From assembly GCA_023442465.1 (NCBI GenBank), contig JAEZZQ010000030.1:248001-312000 (forward strand): DNA of 64,000 nucleotides, in the 5' to 3' direction. Of this stretch, positions 1 through 7,236 are shown piece after piece. This DNA is from Bacillota bacterium. Its GTDB lineage: Bacteria; Bacillota; Clostridia; Lachnospirales; Lachnospiraceae. Below the pieces are notes generated by a model. That model was not told where the DNA came from. It saw only the letters and a program-made list of their open reading frames with translations, and did not search any database. Both the position numbers and the translations under genes were made by a program. Each line of letters opens with the position of its first letter. Position 1 is the stretch's first letter.

Positions 1-1
1 C

Positions 2-703
2 AGCTATTGGATGGAGGAATATGGGATAGATGGATGGCGGCTGGATGTGGCTAACGAGGTGGATAAGGATTTTTGGCGCGGATTTAGAAAGCAGACGAAA
101 GGGATAAATGATAATGCGGTCTTGATCGGAGAGGTGTGGGAGAATTCAGAGGTCTGGCTCAGAGGAGATATGTTCGATTCCACTATGAACTATGATTTCA
201 GGAGGCATTGCAGAGACTTTTTTGCTCTGAAAAAAATAAAAGCCGAGACCTTTGCAGACCGGATAACCGCCATGTATCTTAGGTATCCCAAGGAAGTGAG
301 CGAGGGACAGCTCAATATTCTTGACAGCCATGATGTTCCCCGTTTCCTGTCTTTGTGCGGAGGAAATATGAGGCTGTGGAAGCTGGCGGTATGCTTTTTA
401 ATGATGATGCCCGGAGTGCCCTGCCTTTTTTACGGCGATGAAAAAGGGATTGAGGGAATTAAAGAAGAGCAGTACAGACAAGCTATGCCATGGGAAAGCC
501 CTGAGGTTACGGCGGAAAAAGCTGACCTTGAAGAGACGATTGCCGAGCTGGCAGCGTTTCGAAAAAAATATATAAAGTCAGGGGACGAATTTCATATTTA
601 TGCGGAAGGGAAACGGCTTGTGTTGCATAGAGGAGAAGGAGTAGAGGTTATTTTTGATAGGGAAGAAGAGACATACGCCGTACAATTGCGTAATCTATCA
701 TAG
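2..703 (+). CDS. GH13 alpha-amylase family glycosidase (neopullulanase/cyclomaltodextrinase-like), 5' partial
   Basis: The reading frame is open to the window edge, so only the C-terminal 233 residues are present. They hold three diagnostic GH13 motifs: GWRLDVANEV with the catalytic nucleophile Asp, GEVWE with the acid/base Glu, and LDSHD with the transition-state-stabilising Asp. A short C-terminal beta domain follows, with no signal peptide or wall anchor visible in this part. The family hydrolyses alpha-1,4 (or alpha-1,6) glucosidic bonds in maltodextrins, and the GWRLDVANEV form is typical of intracellular neopullulanase or maltogenic amylase-like enzymes. The exact substrate cannot be decided without the N-terminal part. 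A clear terminator follows the stop. Confidence 0.85.
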   Translation, partial: SYWMEEYGIDGWRLDVANEVDKDFWRGFRKQTKGINDNAVLIGEVWENSEVWLRGDMFDSTMNYDFRRHCRDFFALKKIKAETFADRITAMYLRYPKEVSEGQLNILDSHDVPRFLSLCGGNMRLWKLAVCFLMMMPGVPCLFYGDEKGIEGIKEEQYRQAMPWESPEVTAEKADLEETIAELAAFRKKYIKSGDEFHIYAEGKRLVLHRGEGVEVIFDREEETYAVQLRNLS

Positions 704-752
704 AGTAAACTGGAAAGTCTTAACTTTAATAAAGAATACCAAAGGTACTGAG

Positions 753-805
753 CTGACCTTCATAAGTTTGACTACAAAATCTAACTTATAGGAGGTCAGT
801 TTTTT
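753..805 (+). terminator. Rho-independent terminator after the GH13 gene
   Basis: CTGACCT and ATAAGTT pair with AACTTAT and AGGAGGTCAG across a loop of about 15 nt, and a run of six T follows. The near-perfect stem of about 15 bp plus T-run is a typical intrinsic terminator. Confidence 0.85.
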
Positions 806-810
806 ATACA

Positions 811-1036
811 ATAGGAAAGACCTTGATGTCTTAATGTGTAAAAGTATTGCCTTCCTGTGATAGAAATACTTGTGTTGCCCTCGGGCAAACGATGCACGAC
901 TACGCGCGGAACAAAGTTAGAATCTCGTCCATAAGTGTAGGCCTTTCTTCAAACGATGCACAGCCATGCCGCATGGAACAAAAGCTGCGCTGTCAAAGTA
1001 TTTGGCCGCGCGAGTGTGCAAGGCACACTTTTGTTC
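811..1036 (+). repeat. Dispersed intergenic repeat, family B, long copy (B1)
   Basis: It begins with ATAGGAAAG and ends with CACACTTTTGTTC. The right part (976-1036) is bounded by inverted GAACAAAAG / CTTTTGTTC and matches, in opposite orientation, the copy at 46347-46406. A match is also visible at the ends of the short copies at 7104 and 39144. No open frame here looks like a real protein. The rest of the 704-1248 spacer holds only the terminator before it and a promoter after it. Confidence 0.6.
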
Positions 1037-1133
1037 TTCCGTGTAATCCTTTGCCGGCATCCTCGTCTTTTCCAGATTCAACCGGATTTTACCTTGCATA
1101 TTTTTTCAGAGTGCATATTAATTTAAAAAGTTC

Positions 1134-1161
1134 TTGAAAAAATGAAAAATGATGCTATAAT
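1134..1161 (+). promoter_or_regulatory. Sigma-A type promoter of the carboxyltransferase gene
   Basis: TTGAAA (1134-1139) is followed after 16 bp by TATAAT (1156-1161), with an extended TG at 1153-1154. The start codon lies about 80 bp downstream of the expected transcription start. Confidence 0.75.
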
Positions 1162-1248
1162 ATTCCTAAATACTTTGAATATCAAAATATTATAAGTTCA
1201 AATTATAAGAGATTCAATGAAATTCGATGAAAAAAGGAGTATTACACG

Positions 1249-2883
1249 ATGGGCAACAGAAGTTGGGACGAAGCGATAAAGGATTTAGAGGAACGCCGCG
1301 AAAAGGCTGCGCTGGGCGGCGGTACTGCGAAAATCGAGAAACAGCACCAAAGCGGCAAGCTCACGGCAAGAGAAAGAATAGAAATACTTTTGGATAAAGG
1401 CACCTTTGTGGAGGTGGATGGCTTTGTAGAATCCAGAATCGATGATTTCGACCTGGATAAAAGAAGGGTTCCGGGAGACGGTGTAGTGACGGGCTACGGA
1501 GAAGTCGGCGGGCGTCTGGTATTTGTTGCCAGCGAGGACTTCACGGTAATCGGAGGAACCTTGGGAGAGTATCATTCTTATAAGATTTGTCACATTCAGG
1601 ATATGGCAATGCAGATGAAAGCCCCGATTATCTGTATCAATGACAGCGGCGGAGCGAGAATCGAAGAGGGAATCTCATCACTTAGCGGATATAGCGGTAT
1701 ATTTTTGCGCCATACGAAGGCTTCAGGGGTGATTCCTCAGATTTCTGTCATTTTAGGCCCCTGCTCCGGCGGTGCATGCTATGCGCCTGCAATCTGTGAC
1801 TTTATTTTTATGGTAAGCGATATTTCCAAGATGTTCATTACGGGACCTAATGTAGTAAAGACGGTTATAAACGAAGAGGTATCCGTAGATGAGCTGGGCG
1901 GAGCACAGGTGCACGCGAAAAAGAGCGGAGTCGCACATTTTGTTTATGAATCCGAAGGCGACTGCCTCATGGGAGTGAGAAAGCTTCTCTTTTATCTGCC
2001 GTCAAACAACAAGGAAACGGCCCCTGTCGTAAAAAATATAAAGGAGCGCCCCTCGGTTTTATTCAGCGTGAATAAAGTGATCGAGAAGTTCGGAAGTCTC
2101 GGAAAGGCCTTATCTCAGGGAGAAAAGGACAAAATAAGCCGCATCAGGGAAATTGTGCCGGACAATTCCAGACGCGCTTACGATGTGAAGGAAGTACTGG
2201 AATGCGTCGTAGATGAAGGAAGCTTCTTCGAGGTGCAAAAAGAATTCGCTGCCAATGCTGTAGTCGGTTGGGCGCGCATGGACGGAGAAGTCGTAGGTTT
2301 TGTAGCAAATCAGCCCAATATGATGGGTGGTTCCTTAGACTATCATGCTTCCGATAAGATTGCCCGTTTTATCCGTTTCTGTGATTGTTTCAATATTCCG
2401 CTGGTAACCTTGGTCGACGTTCCGGCCTTCCTGCCTGGCACGGAGCAGGAGCATAACGGAATCATAAGGCATGGGGCGAAGGTGCTGTATGCTTACGCAG
2501 AGGCTACGGTTCCTAAGATATCCCTCATTATGCGCAAGGCTTACGGAGGAGCGTACATAGCTATGAACTCCAAGGAAATGGGCGCAGATATGGTATTCGC
2601 ATGGCCCATCGCGGAAATTGCGGTTATGGGTGCGGATGGAGCGGTAAATATTGCGTTCAAACGTAAGATAAAAGAAGCGCAGGACCCTCAGGCGATGCGC
2701 GAGCAGTGCAAGCAGGAATACGAAGACCGGTTCTTGAATCCCTATGTGGCGGCAGCCAGAGGCTATGTAAACGAAGTGATTAAGCCGGAGGAAACGAGAG
2801 AGAAGATATTAAAGGCATTAAAAGCGTTAAAAAGCAAATCGGTGGAAAACCCTTACAAAAAGCATGGGAATATACCGTTATAA
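1249..2883 (+). CDS. Acyl-CoA carboxylase carboxyltransferase / methylmalonyl-CoA decarboxylase alpha-type subunit
   Basis: This 544-residue protein is a biotin-dependent carboxyltransferase with the two-lobed crotonase-fold layout. The N-lobe holds KLTARERIEILLD, a frequent opening of propionyl-CoA carboxylase beta and methylmalonyl-CoA decarboxylase alpha proteins, and the oxyanion-hole segment GGARIEEG. The C-lobe holds VDVPAFLPGTEQEHNGIIRHGAKVL-type sequence and RKAYGGAYIAM. It moves a carboxyl group between biotin and an acyl-CoA (propionyl-, acetyl- or methylmalonyl-CoA). No biotin carboxylase, biotin carrier or decarboxylase membrane subunit lies beside it, so direction and substrate remain open. 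It is a single-gene unit with its own promoter, an AAAAGGAG ribosome binding site and a terminator. Confidence 0.85.
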   Translation: MGNRSWDEAIKDLEERREKAALGGGTAKIEKQHQSGKLTARERIEILLDKGTFVEVDGFVESRIDDFDLDKRRVPGDGVVTGYGEVGGRLVFVASEDFTVIGGTLGEYHSYKICHIQDMAMQMKAPIICINDSGGARIEEGISSLSGYSGIFLRHTKASGVIPQISVILGPCSGGACYAPAICDFIFMVSDISKMFITGPNVVKTVINEEVSVDELGGAQVHAKKSGVAHFVYESEGDCLMGVRKLLFYLPSNNKETAPVVKNIKERPSVLFSVNKVIEKFGSLGKALSQGEKDKISRIREIVPDNSRRAYDVKEVLECVVDEGSFFEVQKEFAANAVVGWARMDGEVVGFVANQPNMMGGSLDYHASDKIARFIRFCDCFNIPLVTLVDVPAFLPGTEQEHNGIIRHGAKVLYAYAEATVPKISLIMRKAYGGAYIAMNSKEMGADMVFAWPIAEIAVMGADGAVNIAFKRKIKEAQDPQAMREQCKQEYEDRFLNPYVAAARGYVNEVIKPEETREKILKALKALKSKSVENPYKKHGNIPL

Positions 2884-2890
2884 ATTTCTA

Positions 2891-2936
2891 AAAAGGATGC
2901 GGTAGGGAATTGAAATTCGAACTCCTTACCGCATCC
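2891..2936. terminator. Bidirectional terminator between convergent genes
   Basis: GGATGCGGTAGGGA pairs with TCCTTACCGCATCC around a 14-nt loop. The A-run on its left gives a T-run for transcripts arriving on the minus strand; the right flank is T-rich but weaker. It lies between genes that converge here. Confidence 0.7.
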
Positions 2937-3041
2937 TGTATTATTATGTAATAGGAAATACTTTATTGTGACAAGGTATCTGACAAGGCGTACAGATGAA
3001 ATGCACCGTTGCGATGTCCGCTTATAAATATACCTGTATAA

Positions 3042-4358
3042 TTAGCAATAGTAATTAAATAACATCCCGCTATAAGCGCTGGTAATATAAGGCGTGGCAT
3101 AATTCTTGCCGGGATTCTTATATGCGACGATAGTCTTATTCGCGTAATTCATAGGATTGAGCGATATCTGGTCTGTCTTGCGAATCAAGGAATTAGCGAA
3201 GTTCTTAATAGAGGAAAAATCCTCCTTGGCGTAGCTGGATAAAACGGCTGATGCCAATTCATCTTTATCTATATTAATCGTTCCGTTGTCCTGAACCTTA
3301 AGGCCGATAACGTCGAAACTGCTCTGGTAGCGGTCGGTAATTCCTTTCATCTCGCCTAACAAACGGCGGCTGCCGGAAAAATTGTCCGTATAGCCAGACA
3401 TATCCTCTATAAAAGAATTATAGCTCTTTAAGAGAGCATTGACATTTTCCGTCAGGGATTCTACGTCCGTCTTCAAGCCTATGGTAGCTGCCTGCCCTTC
3501 CATGCCGCTGATACCCTTTAAGGTAACTTCATAAAGGCCATCGACAGTGAAGGTGTTGGATGTGGAGGTACGAGCCATTCCATTCAATAAAAACTCTGCA
3601 TTGGAAGCCGGGCGCGCAAGATAATCCAAACCGAAATAAGAAACAGAACCGGAATTCTTGCTTGTGTGGTCGTCCGAAACTGTGAAGATAGAAGCATCGG
3701 CACCTTTCAGTCCCTCGGAAACAGAACTTAAACGCAGCGAACTGTTGCCCCTGCCATCTTCAATGACATCTGCCCTCAGTCCGATATCCGCATTGGTTAT
3801 CAACCTTGAAAGACGCCTTTGTATCTCACGGTTAGTTTCATTTTCTTTTATATTATACTGGAACTCGTAATTCAAATCGTTTATACTTATATCGAAAGAA
3901 TAGGTATCCGGAGAAAGCTTCGTCTTTGTGTCCGGAAGGAACACTCCGATATTGAACTGACCGGAGGCTAAGGAATTGACCTCGATATTATAAGAAGGAA
4001 CATCGTGACCGTCGGATGCTTCGGTCTGTTCTCCGATGAAGGAAACAGCAACCATATCCTCGTTGCTGGAATAAGCGGCCTTTTTATTCAGGATCTTCTC
4101 TTCATCCAAGCCGCCTAAGGAAGCGATGGAGCTTCGAAGAGATCGGGCATCCTCCTTGATCCCTACCGCAAAAGTCTTGGCTTCCTTGCTGGTATCGAGC
4201 TTGTACAGAGGGGCGTCTTTATTTAATTTGACAATGGAGTTGTATATATTCCGAAGTTCGCTTTTCTTATGTGCATCGAAACGCGAATTCTTGTTAGGTG
4301 CATACGATGTCAGGTAATTATTATGAATATTGCTTAAGACAGCACCATTATATGCCAT
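3042..4358 (-). CDS. Orphan flagellar cap (FliD)-like protein
   Basis: This 438-residue protein resembles the middle and C-terminal part of flagellar hook-associated protein 2 (FliD): a beta-rich region with SYNIEVNSLASGQF, an IQRRLSRLITNADIGLRADVI segment typical of FliD/flagellin D-domains, the VDGLYEVTLKGISGMEG stretch, and a C-terminal helical region (NVNALLKSYNSFIED). The usual short N-terminal coiled-coil FliD segment is replaced by a different 100-residue leader. No other flagellar gene is near. The start follows a very strong AAAGGAGGGGG site. The role may be flagellar filament capping or an unrelated surface assembly; family membership is likely but function is inferred. Confidence 0.6.
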   Translation of the reverse strand: MAYNGAVLSNIHNNYLTSYAPNKNSRFDAHKKSELRNIYNSIVKLNKDAPLYKLDTSKEAKTFAVGIKEDARSLRSSIASLGGLDEEKILNKKAAYSSNEDMVAVSFIGEQTEASDGHDVPSYNIEVNSLASGQFNIGVFLPDTKTKLSPDTYSFDISINDLNYEFQYNIKENETNREIQRRLSRLITNADIGLRADVIEDGRGNSSLRLSSVSEGLKGADASIFTVSDDHTSKNSGSVSYFGLDYLARPASNAEFLLNGMARTSTSNTFTVDGLYEVTLKGISGMEGQAATIGLKTDVESLTENVNALLKSYNSFIEDMSGYTDNFSGSRRLLGEMKGITDRYQSSFDVIGLKVQDNGTINIDKDELASAVLSSYAKEDFSSIKNFANSLIRKTDQISLNPMNYANKTIVAYKNPGKNYATPYITSAYSGMLFNYYC

Positions 4359-4398
4359 AATGTCCCCCTCCTTTCTCTTGATGAGATAACCCTACCTT

Positions 4399-4428
4399 AT
4401 TATATTATGAAAGTCTAAAACATAGCAA
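4399..4428 (-). promoter_or_regulatory. Promoter of the FliD-like gene
   Basis: On the minus strand TTGCTA (4428-4423) and TATAAT (4404-4399) are spaced by 18 bp, about 40 bp upstream of the start codon. Confidence 0.5.
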
Positions 4429-4462
4429 TATACATAATATACAAATATAATCGGCAATTCGT

Positions 4463-4575
4463 GTTACTGTTCACCCGTTCTCAGCAACGCATGATTTCTG
4501 TATGTAAATTCGCTCTGCGAAGCAAAAATCATTTCTTGAATCACGTTCTTACGTAGTTAACAGCGAGTGTTAAGC
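4463..4575 (-). repeat. Dispersed intergenic palindromic repeat, family A (A1)
   Basis: It starts GTTACTGTTCAC and contains ATGATTTCTG and CAAAAATCAT as inverted arms around TAAATTCGCTCTGCGA, then the tail ACGTTCTTACG and GTGTTAAGCT. The same order recurs at 8542, 17907, 30229, 39874 and 46296. It fills most of the 4441-4690 spacer. Confidence 0.75.
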
Positions 4576-4696
4576 TGCCGTATAGCAGTAACGTATCTGT
4601 GCCATGATACATATATCGGACAAAAAATGTAAATATTAAGAACTGCTTCATATAAAAAATAAATTAAAAAATAAGGACAAAAACCTCTCTAAACAG

Positions 4697-4725
4697 TTGA
4701 CGATGCGGGCTTCTTGTGTTATAGT
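4697..4725 (+). promoter_or_regulatory. Promoter of the rpmG-secE-nusG-rplK-rplA unit
   Basis: TTGACG (4697-4702), 17 bp spacer, TATAGT (4720-4725). It is the only good promoter before rpmG and lies about 60 bp upstream of its start. Confidence 0.75.
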
Positions 4726-4784
4726 TATCAAACGAGATTAGTTTTAGGTCTTTTTTTTATGCTCAAAAATTGGAGGAAAAATAT

Positions 4785-4934
4785 ATGCGTACAAGAATTA
4801 CATTGGCATGTACAGAATGCAAACAGCGTAACTACAATACAACAAAAGATAAGAAAGCACATCCGGATAGAATGGAGACGAAAAAGTATTGCAGATTCTG
4901 CAAGACTCATACTATGCACAAAGAAACTAAATAA
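4785..4934 (+). CDS. rpmG: 50S ribosomal protein L33
   Basis: A 49-residue protein beginning MRTRITLACTECKQRNY and ending KTHTMHKETK. It carries two Cys pairs (CTEC and CRFC), the zinc-ribbon form of L33. The start follows GGAGG by 9 bp. Its place just before secE and nusG is the usual one in Firmicutes. Confidence 0.95.
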   Translation: MRTRITLACTECKQRNYNTTKDKKAHPDRMETKKYCRFCKTHTMHKETK

Positions 4935-4964
4935 TTGGTCCGTAATTTTTGAAAGGAGTACAAT

Positions 4965-5174
4965 ATGGGAGATTCCGCAAATACAGATAAAGCACCAAAG
5001 ACGGATTTTTTCAAAGGTGTAAAAACTGAATTTAAGAAAATTACATGGCCGGATAAGGATGCACTTCTCAAACAGTCTACAGCAGTTGTCTGCGCCTCGG
5101 TTGTAGTAGGAGTAATTATTGCCGTACTCGATTTTATTATTCAGTATGGTGTGGATTTCATGACGACGTTGTAG
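4965..5174 (+). CDS. secE: Preprotein translocase subunit SecE
   Basis: A 69-residue single-span membrane protein. The amphipathic segment FFKGVKTEFKKITWPDKDALLKQS with the family hallmark (K)xxWP is followed by one transmembrane helix (about residues 40-62). SecE clamps the SecY channel in the SecYEG translocon. Length is normal for the short Gram-positive type. It is co-transcribed with rpmG and nusG. Confidence 0.95.
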   Translation: MGDSANTDKAPKTDFFKGVKTEFKKITWPDKDALLKQSTAVVCASVVVGVIIAVLDFIIQYGVDFMTTL

Positions 5175-5189
5175 AGTGAGGGTGGATAA

Positions 5190-5705
5190 ATGTCAGAGGC
5201 AAATTGGTATGTAGTGCATACCTATTCCGGGTATGAGAATAAAGTCAAAGCCAATATTGAGAAGACAATCGAGAACAGACATCTGGAGGAAGAGATTCTG
5301 GAGGTCCGTGTACCTATGCAGGACGTCGTAGAGATGAAGAACGGCGCTAAGAAGAATGTCCAGAAAAAGATGTTCCCGGGTTATGTTCTTATTAATATGG
5401 TAATGAACGACGACACTTGGTATGTTGTCAGGAATACGAGAGGTGTTACAGGCTTTGTAGGTCCGGGAAGCAAACCGGTACCGCTTACGGAAGCAGAAAT
5501 GAAGCCTCTTGGCATTCGAATGGAAAATATCTCTGTGGATTTCGCAGAGGGAGATACGATTGCAGTCGTTGCCGGAGTTTGGAAGGACACGGTGGGCGTC
5601 GTACAGAGAATCGATTACGGCAAACAGACGGCTACGATCAATGTAGAGCTTTTTGGCAGGGAGACTCCGGTCGAGATTGGCTTTGCAGAAGTAAGAAGGA
5701 TGTAA
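5190..5705 (+). CDS. nusG: Transcription termination/antitermination factor NusG
   Basis: A 171-residue protein with the NGN domain (WYVVHTYSGYENKV at the N-terminus, FPGYVLINM, VRNTRGVTGFVG) and a C-terminal KOW domain (about 120-171, starting EGDTIAVVAGVWKDTVG). It binds the RNA polymerase clamp and modulates pausing and coupling. The gene starts 16 bp after secE. Confidence 0.97.
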   Translation: MSEANWYVVHTYSGYENKVKANIEKTIENRHLEEEILEVRVPMQDVVEMKNGAKKNVQKKMFPGYVLINMVMNDDTWYVVRNTRGVTGFVGPGSKPVPLTEAEMKPLGIRMENISVDFAEGDTIAVVAGVWKDTVGVVQRIDYGKQTATINVELFGRETPVEIGFAEVRRM

Positions 5706-5784
5706 GCGATATTTTGTCGGAATTTCTTTTCCGATTGAAATATAAATCAGTAACATGAAAAGTCTTGGGGATTTTTCCAGGGCA

Positions 5785-5839
5785 GTGGGAGCATCATCCC
5801 GCCGGCTTTTGCCGAATGGAGGATGAAGCGCCAGACCAC
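5785..5839 (+). promoter_or_regulatory. L1-binding mRNA element, mimic of the 23S rRNA L1 stalk base
   Basis: GTGG (5785-5788) pairs with CCAC (5836-5839), and TCATCC (5794-5799) with GGATGA (5821-5826). They flank an asymmetric internal loop, and a CGGC-TTTT-GCCG tip lies inside. The GTGGGAG and ATGAAG...ACCAC pieces resemble the base of helix 76 of bacterial 23S rRNA, where L1 binds. L1 is known to repress the rplK-rplA mRNA in several bacteria. The element ends 8 nt before the rplK ribosome binding site. Confidence 0.7.
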
Positions 5840-5860
5840 AATATTTTAGGAGGTGCCAAA

Positions 5861-6286
5861 ATGGCAAAGAAAGTAGAAGGATATATTAAGTTACAGATTC
5901 CTGCCGGAAAAGCAACACCGGCTCCACCGGTTGGTCCTGCACTCGGACAGCACGGTGTCAACATCGTTGAATTTACCAAACAGTTCAACGCGAGAACAGC
6001 GGATAAGGGAGATACGATCATCCCCGTTGTTATTACAGTATATGCAGATAGAAGCTTCAGTTTTGTTACAAAGACTCCGCCTGCAGCAGTACTTCTTAAG
6101 AAAGCATGCAACCTTAAGTCCGGTTCGGCAGTGCCTAACAAGACGAAGGTAGCAACGATTTCCAAAGACAAAATAAAAGAAATCGCTGAGCTGAAATTGC
6201 CTGATTTGAATGCAGCTTCTCTCGAGGCAGCTATGAGCATGATCGCAGGTACGGCAAGAAGTATGGGCATTACAGTAGAAGATTAA
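5861..6286 (+). CDS. rplK: 50S ribosomal protein L11
   Basis: A 141-residue protein starting MAKKVEGYIKLQIPAGKATP, with the canonical PAPPVGPALGQHGVNI segment and a C-terminal RNA-binding domain ending GTARSMGITVED. It forms the GTPase-associated centre with 23S rRNA. The ATG at 5861 follows TAGGAGGTG by 6 bp; the longer open frame upstream overlaps the L1-type element and is not used. rplK and rplA form one unit. Confidence 0.97.
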   Translation: MAKKVEGYIKLQIPAGKATPAPPVGPALGQHGVNIVEFTKQFNARTADKGDTIIPVVITVYADRSFSFVTKTPPAAVLLKKACNLKSGSAVPNKTKVATISKDKIKEIAELKLPDLNAASLEAAMSMIAGTARSMGITVED

Positions 6287-6345
6287 TAACAAGTAAAAGT
6301 GGGAGGCAATGATGATTGCCGATTGAACCATAGGAGGAATTGACA

Positions 6346-7035
6346 ATGAAACATGGAAAAAAATATAATGAGGCTGCAAAGCAGGTAGACCGTTCCATTC
6401 AGTACGAAGCAGCGGATGCGATTGCTCTTGCAAAAAAGACAGCTACCGCAAAATTCGATGAGACCATCGAAGTTCATATCAGAACCGGTTGCGATGGACG
6501 TCATGCAGAACAGCAGATTCGTGGTGCCGTTGTATTACCTAACGGTACGGGTAAAGAAGTAAAAGTATTGGTATTCGCAAAAGGAGATAAGGCTTCCGAA
6601 GCAGAAGCAGCAGGCGCTGATTTTGTAGGCGGCGATGAGCTTATCCCCAGAATCCAGAATGAAGGCTGGTTAGATTTCGACGTTGTTGTTGCTACCCCTG
6701 ACATGATGGGTGTTGTAGGACGTCTCGGTAAGGTTCTCGGACCGAAGGGCTTAATGCCTAACCCGAAAGCGGGAACGGTAACGATGGACGTAACCAAAGC
6801 TATTAACGATATCAAGGCAGGTAAGATCGAGTATAGATTGGACAAATCCAATATCATACACGTACCTGTTGGCAAAGCTTCCTTTACGGAAGAGCAGCTG
6901 TCACAGAACTTTGGCGCATTGATGGAAGCTATTGTAAAAGCAAAACCGTCAGCATTGAAGGGACAGTATTTAAGAAGCATTACGCTTTCTTCCACTATGG
7001 GACCGGGCGTAAAGGTTAGCGTAGCGAAGTTCTAA
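6346..7035 (+). CDS. rplA: 50S ribosomal protein L1
   Basis: A 229-residue protein with the L1 signature PNPKAGTVTMDVTKAI and the GxVxxPxGTGK-like segment VVLPNGTGKEVKVLV. It binds the mobile L1 stalk of 23S rRNA and probably its own mRNA leader upstream of rplK. The start at 6346 is chosen over the in-frame TTG at 6340 because it lies 8 bp after TAGGAGG. A terminator follows. Confidence 0.97.
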   Translation: MKHGKKYNEAAKQVDRSIQYEAADAIALAKKTATAKFDETIEVHIRTGCDGRHAEQQIRGAVVLPNGTGKEVKVLVFAKGDKASEAEAAGADFVGGDELIPRIQNEGWLDFDVVVATPDMMGVVGRLGKVLGPKGLMPNPKAGTVTMDVTKAINDIKAGKIEYRLDKSNIIHVPVGKASFTEEQLSQNFGALMEAIVKAKPSALKGQYLRSITLSSTMGPGVKVSVAKF

Positions 7036-7060
7036 TATACGCTGCTTATAGAGTTTACAA

Positions 7061-7098
7061 AGGCTGCCGCACTAAGTGATTAGTGTGACAGCCTTTTT
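7061..7098 (+). terminator. Terminator of the rpmG-rplA unit
   Basis: AGGCTG plus CACTAA pair with TTAGTGTGACAGCCT over a GTGA loop, followed by TTTTT. rplA transcription therefore ends here instead of running on to rplJ. Confidence 0.85.
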
Positions 7099-7103
7099 AT
7101 ATC

Positions 7104-7149
7104 ATAGGAAAGAGCTTGCTGCTTTAATGTGTAAAGCATACTTTTGTTC
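7104..7149 (+). repeat. Dispersed repeat, family B, short copy (B2)
   Basis: It starts ATAGGAAAG and ends ACTTTTGTTC, the same ends as the copies at 811 and (inverted) 39144. The inner 25 bp differ. It directly follows a terminator. Confidence 0.5.
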
Positions 7150-7188
7150 GATAAAAATAAGTACTTGTTCTATAAAAGGAATTAATTG

Positions 7189-7197
7189 TGTTATAAT
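7189..7197 (+). promoter_or_regulatory. Extended -10 promoter of the CapA-like gene
   Basis: TGTTATAAT forms an extended -10. No good -35 is visible at the usual distance (TTGTTC is 21 bp away). Confidence 0.5.
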
Positions 7198-7236
7198 TAT
7201 ATTGTTGTTATAAAAATTATCAGGAGCTTGTAATAA

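Noticed and set aside
847..1137. 96-residue frame in the 704-1248 spacer
   Set aside because: Covers the family B repeat and reaches the promoter of the next gene; no ribosome binding site or protein-like composition.
5193..5867. 224-residue antisense frame over nusG and the rplK leader
   Set aside because: Shadow of nusG; its sequence has no domain and it would span a promoterless conserved region.
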